Shown: positions 1 through 9,713, counted from the stretch's first letter. The stretch is DNA of 20,818 nucleotides from an uncultured Limosilactobacillus sp. (GCF_934202235.1 NZ_CAKPXS010000030.1:1-20818), one strand, 5' to 3'. The notes: generated by a model not told the origin, from the sequence alone. Made by a program: numbers and translations.

Positions 1-1830
1 GTTCTTATCAGCATGGTAACCAGCAACCGTTGGTGCAGAATAATCATCCATACTGCCCGTTGTCCAGTTGCCATAGGTTACTTTTCCGGTAACTTCGTCC
101 ACCGTGGCCGTCCGTGTTAAGTGCACTGACTGGCTGTGGTCTTCACGAGTGCCATCTGGCTTAACCACCGTAATCTGACGTGTGATCGTCTTGTTCAGGT
201 CCTTCTCGGCAACGCCCTCTGGGTACTTCTTCCCCGGATTGTCTGGCAGCTTGTCAGCCGGTGTCTTCGGGTCAGTTGGTTGAACCGTGGTTGTAGTATG
301 TTCAATCTTGACCGTAACATCAGGGATCCCGTTAACCGTTGCCTTTTCCGTACTTGGAATGTTCTGATTTAGCACTCTTTTATAACCAGCCGGAATATGC
401 GGCGTAACCGTTACATCATCCCCAGTACGCCCATTGAGCGGCGTCCGGGGGCCAACCTCGGCATTACCATTGTCGACATCAACATAAATAATGTTCCCTG
501 TCTGTAGTTGCGGAAGATACTTAACAATAATTCTGCTACTTTGGTCAACATACTTAACCGAGACACTCTTCACTTTATCTGTATCAGGCTTGTAGCCCGC
601 TACTGTTGGCGAGGTCACTTCCCCAAAAGTCTGGTTAGTGACATTATTCCAAGATGTCTTACCCGTAACTAGGTCTGTGGTCCCCGTTTGGGTAAAGTTA
701 GCGGTCTGAACCGTATCTCGTGGGGTACTAGTACCCGCACCTTCGTAATGAATTGTTCGGGTGACGCTAGCAGTGCGCGAAGCAGGCTGCGTTTGGTGAA
801 CAAGGTGAATCGTCAGCGCTTCATTGTTTCCGGTAAAGGTATGGTTAAAAGAACTCTTCCCCGTCACTAATCGGTAGTGCGGAGGGACCGAAAGATTGAA
901 AGTGTGACTCTCTCCTGGGATCCCCTGGGCACTGACTGGCGTTCCCACAGGTGCAGAATTGTTGTCATCATCCACGAGTTGAACCGTGACGGTTGATTTT
1001 TTGATTTCCTTGTAATAAATATCAACTTTGATGTTTGGCTGGTCGAATAGCCTACTTTGCGCTGATATTACCGTACCCTTTGTACGTGGCCCACCATTGA
1101 GCGAGTAATAAGACTCGTATCCTTGTTTCTGGTCAATCCGATACTCATCAAACTTCGCTACTGGCATAACTTTAGCAATCTGCTGGTCAGTTAACGTCGA
1201 TGGCGTGGTTTCTAGGACAATTTGGGTACCATTAATAAATAATACTTTCCCATTTAAATAAGCTAATTGAAAACTAGTGGCCCCAGTCTTATTCCCCTTA
1301 TCGTTGTCCACTTGTCCATAAAAGACTTGTCCTGAAGTTGTGATGACTTGACTACCAGTGTGAACCTGATTGACTACACCATCAAAAGCCGTAGTCGAAT
1401 ACGTTTCGCTAATTGACTTTGATAAAGTACTGTTATCGGGATTATGGTAAGTAATCTGTTCCTGGATTGTCTTATTATAGGAACGATAAAAAATATCATT
1501 CGTAACTTGATCTATCTGGCCATTATCATCCACATTAGTGGCCTTCATCGATGCCAACGCCTGTGCTGACCAGCCCTGGTGACCAGTAGTGTCCAGATTT
1601 TGGGCCGACTTATCCTGTTGCCCCTTTGATGTCGTCAGCTGACTTTGGGTTGTTGCATTATCAGTAGCATTGGCTACCGCCGCGTGTGCCTCAATATTCG
1701 TCCCACCAAGGTAAAGGGTGGCCCCTAATAATACTGACGCCACGCCCACACTGAGTTTGCGCAACCCATAATGTGGCCGCCGTCGTGCGTTCTGTGCTGC
1801 TTTTTGGTTCAGGTTAGCCCGTGAAACCAT
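1..1830 (-). CDS. Mub-type mucus-binding surface protein, 3' end beyond the window
   Basis: The frame read from the ATG at 1830 down to base 1 has 610 codons and no stop; the C-terminus lies outside the window. The start is set by GGGAGG about 9 bases upstream. The first ~50 residues form a YSIRK-like Sec leader (YGLRKLSVGVASVLLG, likely cut after AHA). A unique region follows (about 50-330), then MucBP-like segments: VTVQLVDDDNN, then NIIYVDVDNGN, then the start of a Mub repeat with KTPADKLPDNPGKKYPEG and HLTRTATVDEVTGKVTYG. Mub proteins are sortase-anchored adhesins that bind mucin glycans. The anchor motif is not visible here and is inferred from the family. The gene is a paralogue of the next gene upstream, with close similarity in leader, promoter and Mub repeat. 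A single-gene transcript is likely, because a terminator for the upstream gene lies just before its promoter. Confidence 0.9.
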   Translation of the reverse strand, partial: MVSRANLNQKAAQNARRRPHYGLRKLSVGVASVLLGATLYLGGTNIEAHAAVANATDNATTQSQLTTSKGQQDKSAQNLDTTGHQGWSAQALASMKATNVDDNGQIDQVTNDIFYRSYNKTIQEQITYHNPDNSTLSKSISETYSTTAFDGVVNQVHTGSQVITTSGQVFYGQVDNDKGNKTGATSFQLAYLNGKVLFINGTQIVLETTPSTLTDQQIAKVMPVAKFDEYRIDQKQGYESYYSLNGGPRTKGTVISAQSRLFDQPNIKVDIYYKEIKKSTVTVQLVDDDNNSAPVGTPVSAQGIPGESHTFNLSVPPHYRLVTGKSSFNHTFTGNNEALTIHLVHQTQPASRTASVTRTIHYEGAGTSTPRDTVQTANFTQTGTTDLVTGKTSWNNVTNQTFGEVTSPTVAGYKPDTDKVKSVSVKYVDQSSRIIVKYLPQLQTGNIIYVDVDNGNAEVGPRTPLNGRTGDDVTVTPHIPAGYKRVLNQNIPSTEKATVNGIPDVTVKIEHTTTTVQPTDPKTPADKLPDNPGKKYPEGVAEKDLNKTITRQITVVKPDGTREDHSQSVHLTRTATVDEVTGKVTYGNWTTGSMDDYSAPTVAGYHADKN

Positions 1831-1840
1831 TTTTAAATCC

Positions 1841-1920
1841 TCCCATATCGCTAAAAAAACTAATTATTAACGTTTTAATTATACGTCATTTGAAAAAATT
1901 AGTGAAATCAAGTTTAACTA
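1841..1920 (-). promoter_or_regulatory. Promoter and RBS of the partial Mub gene
   Basis: On the minus strand a perfect TATAAT lies at 1883-1878, with a weak TTCACT 17 bases upstream (1906-1901) as the possible -35 box. GGGAGG follows near 1846-1841. The motif TAGTTAAACTTGA (1920-1908) sits just upstream of the -35 position and recurs with one change upstream of the second Mub gene at nearly the same distance from its -10 box. Confidence 0.55.
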
Positions 1921-1934
1921 CTATTTAGACAACA

Positions 1935-1977
1935 GAAAAAGGCCCTCCAGCTCGGTTAAACCTAACTCGAGAGCCTT
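1935..1977 (-). terminator. Rho-independent terminator of the 2456-aa Mub gene
   Basis: An imperfect hairpin (arms 1939-1947 and 1969-1977, with an inner CTCGGTTA/TAACTCGAG extension) is followed on the minus strand by a run of five T. It lies about 50 bases after the stop codon at 2029. Confidence 0.75.
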
Positions 1978-2028
1978 CTTTGTGCTAACGGCATATCACG
2001 TTAGCAATTCTTGAGTAGTGCAACATTA

Positions 2029-5000
2029 TTAATCATTCTTCCGCCGGTGGCCACCAAGTAGTCCCATCATGCCTAGCAGGCTGGCGAAGCCCAGCGAAAC
2101 TAAGCCGCCAGCATGGTCATTACCAGTTTGTGGCAAAGCAGCGTCCTTCTTCGCGGCTGCCTGTGCTTGCCCAGCTGGCTGACTACCCTGAGCAGTACTT
2201 GATTGTGCCTGCCCTGGTGTTGGTGTCGTCGACTGACCATTACCAGGCGTCTGCTTAGTTGGCTCACTTGGAACTGCACGGTATTGAATTTCTACTGGTT
2301 CCGGCTGGCTAGAGATAGTCACACCATCAATCTGTGGTGCCGTCTTGTCAGCCGTGTACCCCGCAATTTGCGGCGCCGAGTAAGCAGCAAAGCGATCATT
2401 GCTGGTCTTCCAGCCGCTGTACTGAACCTGGCCAGTCACTTCATCCACTGTTGCCGTCCGGGTAAAGTGAACCGTCTGGCTATGATCTTCACGAGTCCCA
2501 TTTGGCTCAACCACCGTGATTGTCCGGGTAACCGTCTTATTCAAGTCGTCCTGGTCAACACCAGCTGGGTACTTCTTACCCGGGTTATCCGGCAAAGTAT
2601 CACCTGGTGTCTTCGGGTCCGTTGGTTGAACCGTTGTCGTGGCGTGTTCAACCTTCATAGTGACTTCAGTGATTCCCTTAGCTGTGACCTTTTGCGTTAT
2701 TGGGAAGTGCTGACCTTCGCTGATCTTCCAACCAGCAGGAGCATGCGGAACAACCGTAATGGTCTCACCAGTCTTACCACTTAATGGCGATTTCTCACCA
2801 ACCGGCTGGTTATGACTATCAACATAAGTAATCGTCCCCTTGTACTGGTTTGGTTTGTAGTCAACCGTTACCTTCTGGTCTTGGTCAGTTGACGATACAG
2901 AAACACTTGGAACTTTGTCCTTTGTCGGCGTGTACCCCGGAATTTCTGGGACATCGTACTCATCAAAGTGGCCTTTTGACCACGTGCCAGGGGTAACTGT
3001 GCCATTAACCTCATCAACAGTAGCGGTCCGAGTCAGAGTAACAGTCTGTTTCTCAGTCGTATGGGTACCATTAGGCTTGTTGACGATGATTGTCCGGGTA
3101 ATCGTCTTATTCAAATCATCCTTTGCAACACCCGCTGGGTACTTCTTGCCTGGGTTATCCGGCAACGTGTCGGCTGGTGTCTTTGGCTGACCAGGGGTGA
3201 CGGTAACCTTCTTGTGCCTTACATTGACCGTCACAGTTGGTACCCCAGCAGTTCCGGCCGTTACAGTGGCCGGAATATGCTGACCCGGTACCTCCTCGAA
3301 GCCAGTTGGAATGTCTGTGGTAACAGTTACTTCGTGGTCAGTCTGTCCTTTCAGCTGCGTCTGACCAACTTCCTTACCATGATCATCAATATCCTTGTAG
3401 GAAATATAGCCTTTTTGGTCCTTCGGCGTGTAGGTAATATTAACCTTCACATCTTTCTGACCATCCTGAACAGTAACCGCCGGAATATCATTGGCATCCT
3501 GCCCATCGATCTTGATGTGGGCGGTGTAGCCATCAATTGGAGTTGGTGTTACTGCTGTCCAATCCGTCTTATCCTTCGACCAGTCACCATAATGGACAAC
3601 TTTACCTGTGACTTCATCGACCTTCGCATCACGCGAAATCTTAGCAGTCTGGGTAACTGTCGTCTGATGACCGTGCTGGTCAGTCGTGGTAATTGTCCGG
3701 GTAATCGTCTTATTCAGATCCGTATCATGTGCACCATCAGCGGGCTTCCCTGTTGGTGTCTTACCACCTTCAGGTACCGGCTTCTTATGGCTAATTTGGT
3801 CAATCTTGTGCTGAACCTTAACCGTTACAGTTGGGATACCCGTTGATGTTGCCTTTTCCGTACTTGGAATAGTCTGATCTGGCACTTGCTCGTAACCAGT
3901 CGGGATCTCTGGTGTAACTGTGACGTCGCTGTCAGTCTTACCCGTCAGTGGTGTCTGACCAACTTCTTTCCCGTGGTCATCAACGTCAACGTAGGAAATC
4001 TTCCCCGGTTGGTCGTTTGGCGTGTAGGTAATATTAACCTTCACATCATTCTGACCATCCTGAACAGTAACCGGTGGAATATCATTGGCATCTTGCCCAT
4101 CGATCTTGATGTGAGCGGTGTAGCCAGGAATAGCGTTGGTCGGTACCGCTGTCCAATTCGTCTTATCCGTTGACCAATTACCATAATTGGTAACTTCACC
4201 GGTGACTTCATCAACCGTCGCATCCCGCGAGATCTTGGCAGTCTGGGTAACCGTCGTCTGATGACCGTGCGGATCAGTCGTGATAATCGTCCGCGTAACT
4301 GTCTGGTTCAGATCCGCATCATGCGCACCATCAACCGGCTTCCCCGTTGATGTCTTGCCACCTTCGGGTACCGGCTGTTTATGGCTAATTTGGTCGATCT
4401 TGTGGTCAACGACCACCGTTACTGCCTGGGGTGTGTCTTGGAAGGATGTGAGTGGCTGACCATCGGCACCCTTATACTTATTCTTAATTTGCGTTAATGG
4501 GTCCTGCCCGTCAACACCCACGTAGCCGGCTGGCAGCTTCAAGGTTGTCTTCTCATTGTTAGTACTAAAGGCATCGCCAGGTTTGCCGGTCAGTTCCTGC
4601 TTGCCAACCGTCTGCCCATCCTTGGTCTGGTAAGTGACAGTTAACTTGCTTGGCTGAGCTTGGAGGTAGAAGTCCATTGACGGCATGGCTGGATTAAAGT
4701 TTATGTTCAAATATTGATCCTGTAATGTATACCCACTACCAGTTGCGGCATCATCATACTCAACACCCTCCGGAACTTCCGTTGTCGTCCAACCATTTGG
4801 TGTCACCACTGTTACTGGGTAACCATTTAATCTATCATGAATCGTCAAGCTCAGGCGGACACCATATTTGTCCCCTCTAGAATCAGAATCGTCAGTCTTA
4901 AAGAGGTCAGCACTGTCTGGCGTTCCCTTCAAAACTGGCTTCCCGGTAACCGCATCGGTAACGACTTGACCATGGTAGGTAATTGTCGCAGTGTGAATTA

Positions 5001-8000
5001 CCTTAGTCGTCCCATCCGGCATCTTTTCAATAATCCGGTACTGCCGGGTCACTTCGCCAGTCTTTGGATCATTCTTCTGTTGGTGAACCAGCGGGATATT
5101 AACCGTCTTCGTACCGTCAAGGGTAACCGTCGTTGGTACTTGGGCATCAGCTGCTAGTTGGTAACCCGCAGGGATTGTCGGCAGATGAACATCCTTTGAC
5201 TCACCGGCTTGGCCAGCAACCTTCACTGGTGCGACCCCGCTGATCGGTTGGTAGTTATCATTAGCATCCACGTACTGGTAGGTAACCGTACAATTTTCCG
5301 GGTCCTGCGTGTACTTCCAGACTAGCTTAATGGCTGGCTGATCCATACTATTAATCTGATCAATCGTTAACTGGCCGAGGTCCTGCCCATTAACCTTGAG
5401 CGTCCCTGCCGGAACAGCTGCTGATGATTGCCCATTACTATACTTATCATACGCATCAATAAGTGAGGACAGCTTAACTTGAACCGTCATCACCGGCTGT
5501 TCAAACTTGCTGCGGAGGGTGCCGTTAAGACCATCATATTTTTGCCAGCCAGCAACCAGCTTATACTGGTCACCATTCTGCTCGTATGCCCCCAGTTTCG
5601 AGAGATCGATCGTCAAGGTAACGGTCGACCCCTTCTGAGTCAACGTTAAGTTGATCCCACGCTCTGCCGCCTGCCGTTGTGCCATCTCATAATAGCCGCT
5701 TGTACTTACCAGGTAAGAAATCTTTCCAGTCTGTAAATTAGTCCGTTTGTAGATACTGCCATTACCAACCATCCCGCTAATTGCAGTTTGCACAACGTTC
5801 TTAACGTCGTTGGTCAGCTGGTCAAATGAAGTTTCACTTATCTGGTTTCTAAAGTCATCAGGCAAACTGTCTAACGGCTTAACACTGCTATTAGCAGGTT
5901 CAACCGCTACCGAAGCTGACGACAACATTGGAACAGTTGCAGAATCATACTTATACCGACTAACCGGGATCGCAACAACCGTTTCTTGACCATCACTGAA
6001 CTTTTGGCCGGCCATGGAATACGGCAAAGTCCAATCGCTCAGCCCCTGCTTTGCCAACCAAGACTTGGACATATCCGAAATTCCACTGATGTCAACCACT
6101 TGGTAATGGTCATGCTGACTGCTGAGGTAGTCATTAACTTGTTTAACATCATCCGCAGAAAGCGTCGTGTTCCCCGTGCCGTGGAAGGTCAGGGTCTTGA
6201 TGGCCTGCAGTGTCTTACCGCTAATATCAACAATCTCGACCTTCATGGTTTCCTGCTTGGCCGGAACCAATTCATACTGGATGGTATCGTCATCAGCATC
6301 GTATGTAATCTTGCCGTTCAAGTTTAACTTACCATTCGGGTAATGCTGGTCATCACCCTGCCAGGTCTTGGCCCCATTAATAACAGTAGTACTGTCTAAT
6401 TTAAAACCGTCTGGGATCGTCGCTGCTAGTTCCTGGTTATTTTGATCATAAACGAGCCCTTTTGTATCATTGCCAACGTTTGTTTGCTGGTCTTCCAGCG
6501 CAATGGTGTGTTCCTGGCCCTGCTTGTCAACATAGTGTACCCGCTCATGAACGGTGGCTTGACCAACGATGTCAATTGAAGCTTCAGCATTAATTGGGAG
6601 GGTCTGCTCACTATAAGACTGAGCCGCAATGGTTGCCTTTTTGCCAATTGCTGGCACAAGGCTGCCGTCAACAGGAATCACATCCAGCGACACCTGGAAG
6701 GAATCATTAGCTGATAGCTTATTAACAATCAGCATCAACGACTTAACCGCTTTCAGCTTGTCAGTACTCAGGCTGGCTAGCGGAACAAACCCATTCCGAC
6801 TAACCTTGTCAGTTCCACTAACGTTTACTGCCGTGGTGGAAGCCAGAACAGTAACACCCGTCACCTCTTTACCGGTCTTGGTGTCTACCACGTGGATGCT
6901 ATCCTTGTCGAGGTAGGTGGCCACGTTCTCCTCATCACTAGTGGTGGGCAAGTTGATCACCAGCGTCGGTGCTTGGTAATCCTGCGAATCGGCATTAGCG
7001 ACCGTGGTAACAAAGTGAAGCTTACTTGTCCCAACATAGGTGGATGTCCCACGGACAGCTAACCCGGCATCGAGGTTGCCTTGCGCCTTGGCGTTAAGAT
7101 AATGACCAGTTGCTGTTTGAACGCGAGCACTAAAAGTCGATACCAGCCGTACATCATGACCAGCAACTCCCGGTAATCCCTGGACTTGCTCGCTAGTTGC
7201 TGCTTGATTGGTCAGGTTAAGTTTGCTGATATTATCAGCGGTAAAGTAGATTGCTCCCTGGTCGGACTGATTAAGGTAGGCCCACCCAGTGACAAAATCG
7301 TGGGGCAGTTCATATATCAACTCGGATAAGTCCGCAGCCTCGACAGTTCCACGGTGCACAAAGTGTAAGACCATCCGTCCATTAACTGTACTAGTAGTTA
7401 AAAGCCAGCTTCCATCATTATGCCAATGATCCGCGCCACTAACGGTCTTTGGCAAAATAATCCAAAATTGGGGGTTCTTCACAATGGTGGTTTCTAGGCC
7501 TGCATAATCACTCTTGGATACCTGATCACTGACAACATTATGTGTATAATAACCAAAACCGTCAACCCGATTAGTTAATGAAACCGCTGACCCTGGATCA
7601 ACATTAGCACCTTGCTTAAGATCATATTCCACCGTGGTCGACTTATACCCGGCAACGTATGCTGTTTCCTTTGACTTATTCAGATCTAATACTGTTGTTT
7701 GGCCACGCTTGATCTCTAAGGCAATCACCAGTTGATCTCCCACAGCAACTTTACTACCATCCCGATGCGTTTTGCTCAAATAACCAAAAAGTTGAACCGT
7801 TTCGCCAAAATCAGCCGGTAACTGAGCAGGCAACTGGTAGCTAAACTGAACCACCCGTTGTCCCTGACCGAAGTCAATCGACCCGTTGTTAACGGTATAC
7901 GTCTTCGTCTGGCCGTTGATATCGGTCACGTTGACCGATTTCACCGCTTTGTTAAAGCCAGTTAAACGGGTAATAACGTAGTCATCAGACAAGTTCCGAG

Positions 8001-9399
8001 TAATCGTCAAATCATGATAACTGGGCAAATCATCCAAGTTATGGTGGTCCTTATTCATATTAGACCCCCAGCTAGACTCTCCCAGCTCGGTTTCTTTCTG
8101 CGGATCATATATATGCAAGCCTTGGGTGATATTGTGATATCGCAGGTCGTCCCCTTTTAGTACCTGTGGCACGGCCCTAATTAATTCTTTGTAACCCGGA
8201 ACGTTAATCGTCACTGGCTGACCAGCTAACTGGGCAGTAATTTGACCACCATCAATTGATACCTGCTGGTCTTGTTCCGGACGTGTAAAGTTTTCATATT
8301 TACCGTTAATAACAAACAAACGATTGTTCTGTTTAGGATCCCATTCAACCGAATCAGCTGTAATCGTGATCGGTGATCCTGCTTTTTCTTGCGTAAATTT
8401 AATATTTTGCGCATTGATAGAGGTGTTATCGATCCCGGTTGCCTGAAAATATTTGGGAACGTTAACAACCATTTTAAAGTGGGTAAGCGTAACCGACGCA
8501 TCTGAATACCCATTGTCGGTCTGATAAGTCAAACCATCAGTTCCACCCGGTACCGCTCCTTCATTTGTAGTTGTTCCCGGCGCACCACTAAAATCAGTAG
8601 TAACAGTAAGTTTTGGCTGTGGGATGTGCTCAACCAGTGTCAGCTGGGCAAGTGGCGTCTGATCATCATTCTGGTAAATCTTGATTTGTCGTTGAAAATC
8701 GCCAAAGTACTTCAAATCAATATACGATTTGATAGATAGCGTGATTGGCACACTGATCGTCCCCACGCTATCATTATTCATCGTTACCGAAAGAGTCACT
8801 GGTCCCTCTTGCAAGTTACTGCCAGAGTCACTATTGATATATGCGTTGCTGATTGGACTGACGTGGACACCGTGTAACCAGGTGCTCTGCGGAACCTCAA
8901 TCCGGAAAGTATCACCACGATGGTAGTTGGCCACTTTCCACGTTAAGCCAATTTGGCCGCTGTCCTCACTCACCGTGCTATTCCCAGCATCCACGGTCAG
9001 GGTACTCTGAGTTTGGCTTGCACTGTTAGTAGCGGTCTTAGTGGCAGCAACCTTATTGTCATCCAGGTCCGTAGCTTGTTGAGCCCGCGCTTGGCGAGCA
9101 GCTGATTGAGCGTTCGTTATCGCTGCTGGTGCGGCCTTCTTGGCCGCATCCAAAGTGACCTGCTTAGCCTGCAGCTGCTGACTATCCGACTGGGTTTGCT
9201 TAGCAGCATGGTCGGCAGAGTTGGCGGGAACGTTAACTGTCTGCGTTGCCGCATGGGCAACAGTGCTGGCACCACCTAAATATAAAGTCGTCCCTAAAAG
9301 AACCGAGGCTACCCCCACGCTCAACTTTCGCAGGCCATAGTGTGGCCGCCGATGAGCATTTTGCTCAAGTTTATTTCGCCAATTATTCTTGGAAACCAT
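2029..9399 (-). CDS. Giant Mub-type mucus-binding adhesin, LPQTG-anchored
   Basis: This gene encodes 2456 residues. The ATG at 9399 is preferred over the in-frame ATG at 9426 because TTGGGAGG lies just before it and MVSKNN... matches the family N-terminus. Layout: YSIRK-like leader 1-50 (YGLRKLSVGVASVLLG, cut near VAHA); an alanine/glutamine-rich linker to about 120; Ig-like adhesin domains to about 950; MucBP-like units near 955, 1365 and 1580; then Mub repeats starting at 1666, 1864 and 2062 and a shortened one at 2252; a Pro/Gln/Ser-rich wall-spanning stretch; LPQTG at 2422-2426, a hydrophobic helix and the tail GHRRKND. The family role is adhesion to mucus, with covalent attachment to peptidoglycan by sortase A. 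Repeat length, order and anchor are seen directly; the ligand is inferred. The gene has its own promoter and terminator. Confidence 0.95.
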   Translation of the reverse strand: MVSKNNWRNKLEQNAHRRPHYGLRKLSVGVASVLLGTTLYLGGASTVAHAATQTVNVPANSADHAAKQTQSDSQQLQAKQVTLDAAKKAAPAAITNAQSAARQARAQQATDLDDNKVAATKTATNSASQTQSTLTVDAGNSTVSEDSGQIGLTWKVANYHRGDTFRIEVPQSTWLHGVHVSPISNAYINSDSGSNLQEGPVTLSVTMNNDSVGTISVPITLSIKSYIDLKYFGDFQRQIKIYQNDDQTPLAQLTLVEHIPQPKLTVTTDFSGAPGTTTNEGAVPGGTDGLTYQTDNGYSDASVTLTHFKMVVNVPKYFQATGIDNTSINAQNIKFTQEKAGSPITITADSVEWDPKQNNRLFVINGKYENFTRPEQDQQVSIDGGQITAQLAGQPVTINVPGYKELIRAVPQVLKGDDLRYHNITQGLHIYDPQKETELGESSWGSNMNKDHHNLDDLPSYHDLTITRNLSDDYVITRLTGFNKAVKSVNVTDINGQTKTYTVNNGSIDFGQGQRVVQFSYQLPAQLPADFGETVQLFGYLSKTHRDGSKVAVGDQLVIALEIKRGQTTVLDLNKSKETAYVAGYKSTTVEYDLKQGANVDPGSAVSLTNRVDGFGYYTHNVVSDQVSKSDYAGLETTIVKNPQFWIILPKTVSGADHWHNDGSWLLTTSTVNGRMVLHFVHRGTVEAADLSELIYELPHDFVTGWAYLNQSDQGAIYFTADNISKLNLTNQAATSEQVQGLPGVAGHDVRLVSTFSARVQTATGHYLNAKAQGNLDAGLAVRGTSTYVGTSKLHFVTTVANADSQDYQAPTLVINLPTTSDEENVATYLDKDSIHVVDTKTGKEVTGVTVLASTTAVNVSGTDKVSRNGFVPLASLSTDKLKAVKSLMLIVNKLSANDSFQVSLDVIPVDGSLVPAIGKKATIAAQSYSEQTLPINAEASIDIVGQATVHERVHYVDKQGQEHTIALEDQQTNVGNDTKGLVYDQNNQELAATIPDGFKLDSTTVINGAKTWQGDDQHYPNGKLNLNGKITYDADDDTIQYELVPAKQETMKVEIVDISGKTLQAIKTLTFHGTGNTTLSADDVKQVNDYLSSQHDHYQVVDISGISDMSKSWLAKQGLSDWTLPYSMAGQKFSDGQETVVAIPVSRYKYDSATVPMLSSASVAVEPANSSVKPLDSLPDDFRNQISETSFDQLTNDVKNVVQTAISGMVGNGSIYKRTNLQTGKISYLVSTSGYYEMAQRQAAERGINLTLTQKGSTVTLTIDLSKLGAYEQNGDQYKLVAGWQKYDGLNGTLRSKFEQPVMTVQVKLSSLIDAYDKYSNGQSSAAVPAGTLKVNGQDLGQLTIDQINSMDQPAIKLVWKYTQDPENCTVTYQYVDANDNYQPISGVAPVKVAGQAGESKDVHLPTIPAGYQLAADAQVPTTVTLDGTKTVNIPLVHQQKNDPKTGEVTRQYRIIEKMPDGTTKVIHTATITYHGQVVTDAVTGKPVLKGTPDSADLFKTDDSDSRGDKYGVRLSLTIHDRLNGYPVTVVTPNGWTTTEVPEGVEYDDAATGSGYTLQDQYLNINFNPAMPSMDFYLQAQPSKLTVTYQTKDGQTVGKQELTGKPGDAFSTNNEKTTLKLPAGYVGVDGQDPLTQIKNKYKGADGQPLTSFQDTPQAVTVVVDHKIDQISHKQPVPEGGKTSTGKPVDGAHDADLNQTVTRTIITTDPHGHQTTVTQTAKISRDATVDEVTGEVTNYGNWSTDKTNWTAVPTNAIPGYTAHIKIDGQDANDIPPVTVQDGQNDVKVNITYTPNDQPGKISYVDVDDHGKEVGQTPLTGKTDSDVTVTPEIPTGYEQVPDQTIPSTEKATSTGIPTVTVKVQHKIDQISHKKPVPEGGKTPTGKPADGAHDTDLNKTITRTITTTDQHGHQTTVTQTAKISRDAKVDEVTGKVVHYGDWSKDKTDWTAVTPTPIDGYTAHIKIDGQDANDIPAVTVQDGQKDVKVNITYTPKDQKGYISYKDIDDHGKEVGQTQLKGQTDHEVTVTTDIPTGFEEVPGQHIPATVTAGTAGVPTVTVNVRHKKVTVTPGQPKTPADTLPDNPGKKYPAGVAKDDLNKTITRTIIVNKPNGTHTTEKQTVTLTRTATVDEVNGTVTPGTWSKGHFDEYDVPEIPGYTPTKDKVPSVSVSSTDQDQKVTVDYKPNQYKGTITYVDSHNQPVGEKSPLSGKTGETITVVPHAPAGWKISEGQHFPITQKVTAKGITEVTMKVEHATTTVQPTDPKTPGDTLPDNPGKKYPAGVDQDDLNKTVTRTITVVEPNGTREDHSQTVHFTRTATVDEVTGQVQYSGWKTSNDRFAAYSAPQIAGYTADKTAPQIDGVTISSQPEPVEIQYRAVPSEPTKQTPGNGQSTTPTPGQAQSSTAQGSQPAGQAQAAAKKDAALPQTGNDHAGGLVSLGFASLLGMMGLLGGHRRKND
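2270..2646 (-). repeat. Mub repeat 4, shortened, before the wall anchor
   Basis: This unit starts with HATTTVQPTDPKTPGDTLPD and keeps the first two thirds of the repeat, but the MucBP half is missing. After IQYRAVPSEP it passes into the Pro/Gln/Ser-rich wall region. Its sequence is very close to the last visible part of the partial gene at the left edge. Confidence 0.8.
2647..3216 (-). repeat. Mub repeat 3 of the 2456-aa adhesin (190 aa)
   Basis: The unit starts with HKKVTVTPGQPKTPADTLPD. It is a second subtype marked by PDNPGKKYPAGV and LTRTATVDEVNGTV, and ends with a MucBP half (GTITYVDSHNQPVGEKS). It is closer to the Mub repeat of the neighbouring partial gene than to repeats 1 and 2. Confidence 0.85.
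3217..3810 (-). repeat. Mub repeat 2 of the 2456-aa adhesin (198 aa)
   Basis: The unit has exactly the same length as repeat 1 and starts with HKIDQISHKKPVPEGGK. It shares long identical stretches with repeat 1 (for example HQTTVTQTAKISRDA and GYTAHIKIDGQDANDIP). The similarity drops in the last third, the MucBP half. Confidence 0.9.
3811..4404 (-). repeat. Mub repeat 1 of the 2456-aa adhesin (198 aa)
   Basis: The unit starts with HKIDQISHKQPVPEGGK and ends just before the same motif recurs. It contains the DLNQTVTRTI strand, the ISRDATVDEVTG motif, GYTAHIKIDGQDANDIP, and a MucBP half (GKISYVDVDDHGKEVGQT). Its first ~130 residues are nearly the same as in the next unit. Confidence 0.9.
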
Positions 9400-9405
9400 T
9401 GTTTG

Positions 9406-9489
9406 TCCTCCCAATATTATGACCAACCTACTTTTATTAACTTCTTAATTGTATCGCTTTCACACAAAGAAGTTAATCGAGTTTAACTA
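9406..9489 (-). promoter_or_regulatory. Promoter and RBS of the 2456-aa Mub gene
   Basis: On the minus strand TACAAT (9453-9448) is preceded at 17 bases by TTAACT (9476-9471). TAGTTAAACTCGA lies at 9489-9477, and GGGAGG lies just before the ATG at 9399. The arrangement copies that of the other Mub gene, including AAGTTAATAA-like sequence after the -10 box. Confidence 0.5.
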
Positions 9490-9713
9490 ATTTACTAATC
9501 AATTGATATGTCGATTATTACTGGGGGAAACTACTTTTTCGTTGTAAGATCGTTTATATTTTTACCGGCCAACTGCCTGATCATCGGCTATAATTGTTCT
9601 TAGCAATTCATTAATTGCCGCCTGTTTTAGAGATTATCAGTATTATCAACTAACTAATCCACCGCTTTACTAACAGCAATCATTAAACCATGACCACTCA
9701 ACATTGTTACGTA
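9490..9713. other. Intergenic stretch with no recognised gene
   Basis: This AT-rich DNA lies between the promoter of the 2456-aa gene and the terminator of the 2045-aa gene. Only a short inverted repeat (GCAATT-CATT-AATTGC, 9603-9618) stands out. I see no convincing reading frame or RNA. Confidence 0.6.

Noticed and set aside
3061..3846. Plus-strand open frame of 261 codons inside the 2456-aa Mub gene
   Set aside because: It lies wholly antisense to the repeat region, has no ribosome binding site, and recurs in related form over the other repeat copies (for example 2203-2784 and 136-372). It is a shadow of the repeats.
2270..4404. Regularly spaced repeats that could suggest a CRISPR or satellite array
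   Set aside because: The units are 570-594 bases long, stay in one reading frame and encode Mub domains. They have no short repeat/spacer pattern.
9400..9426. Longer N-terminus (MVIILGGQT) for the 2456-aa Mub protein
   Set aside because: These codons include the ribosome binding site of the ATG at 9399, which gives the family-typical N-terminus.
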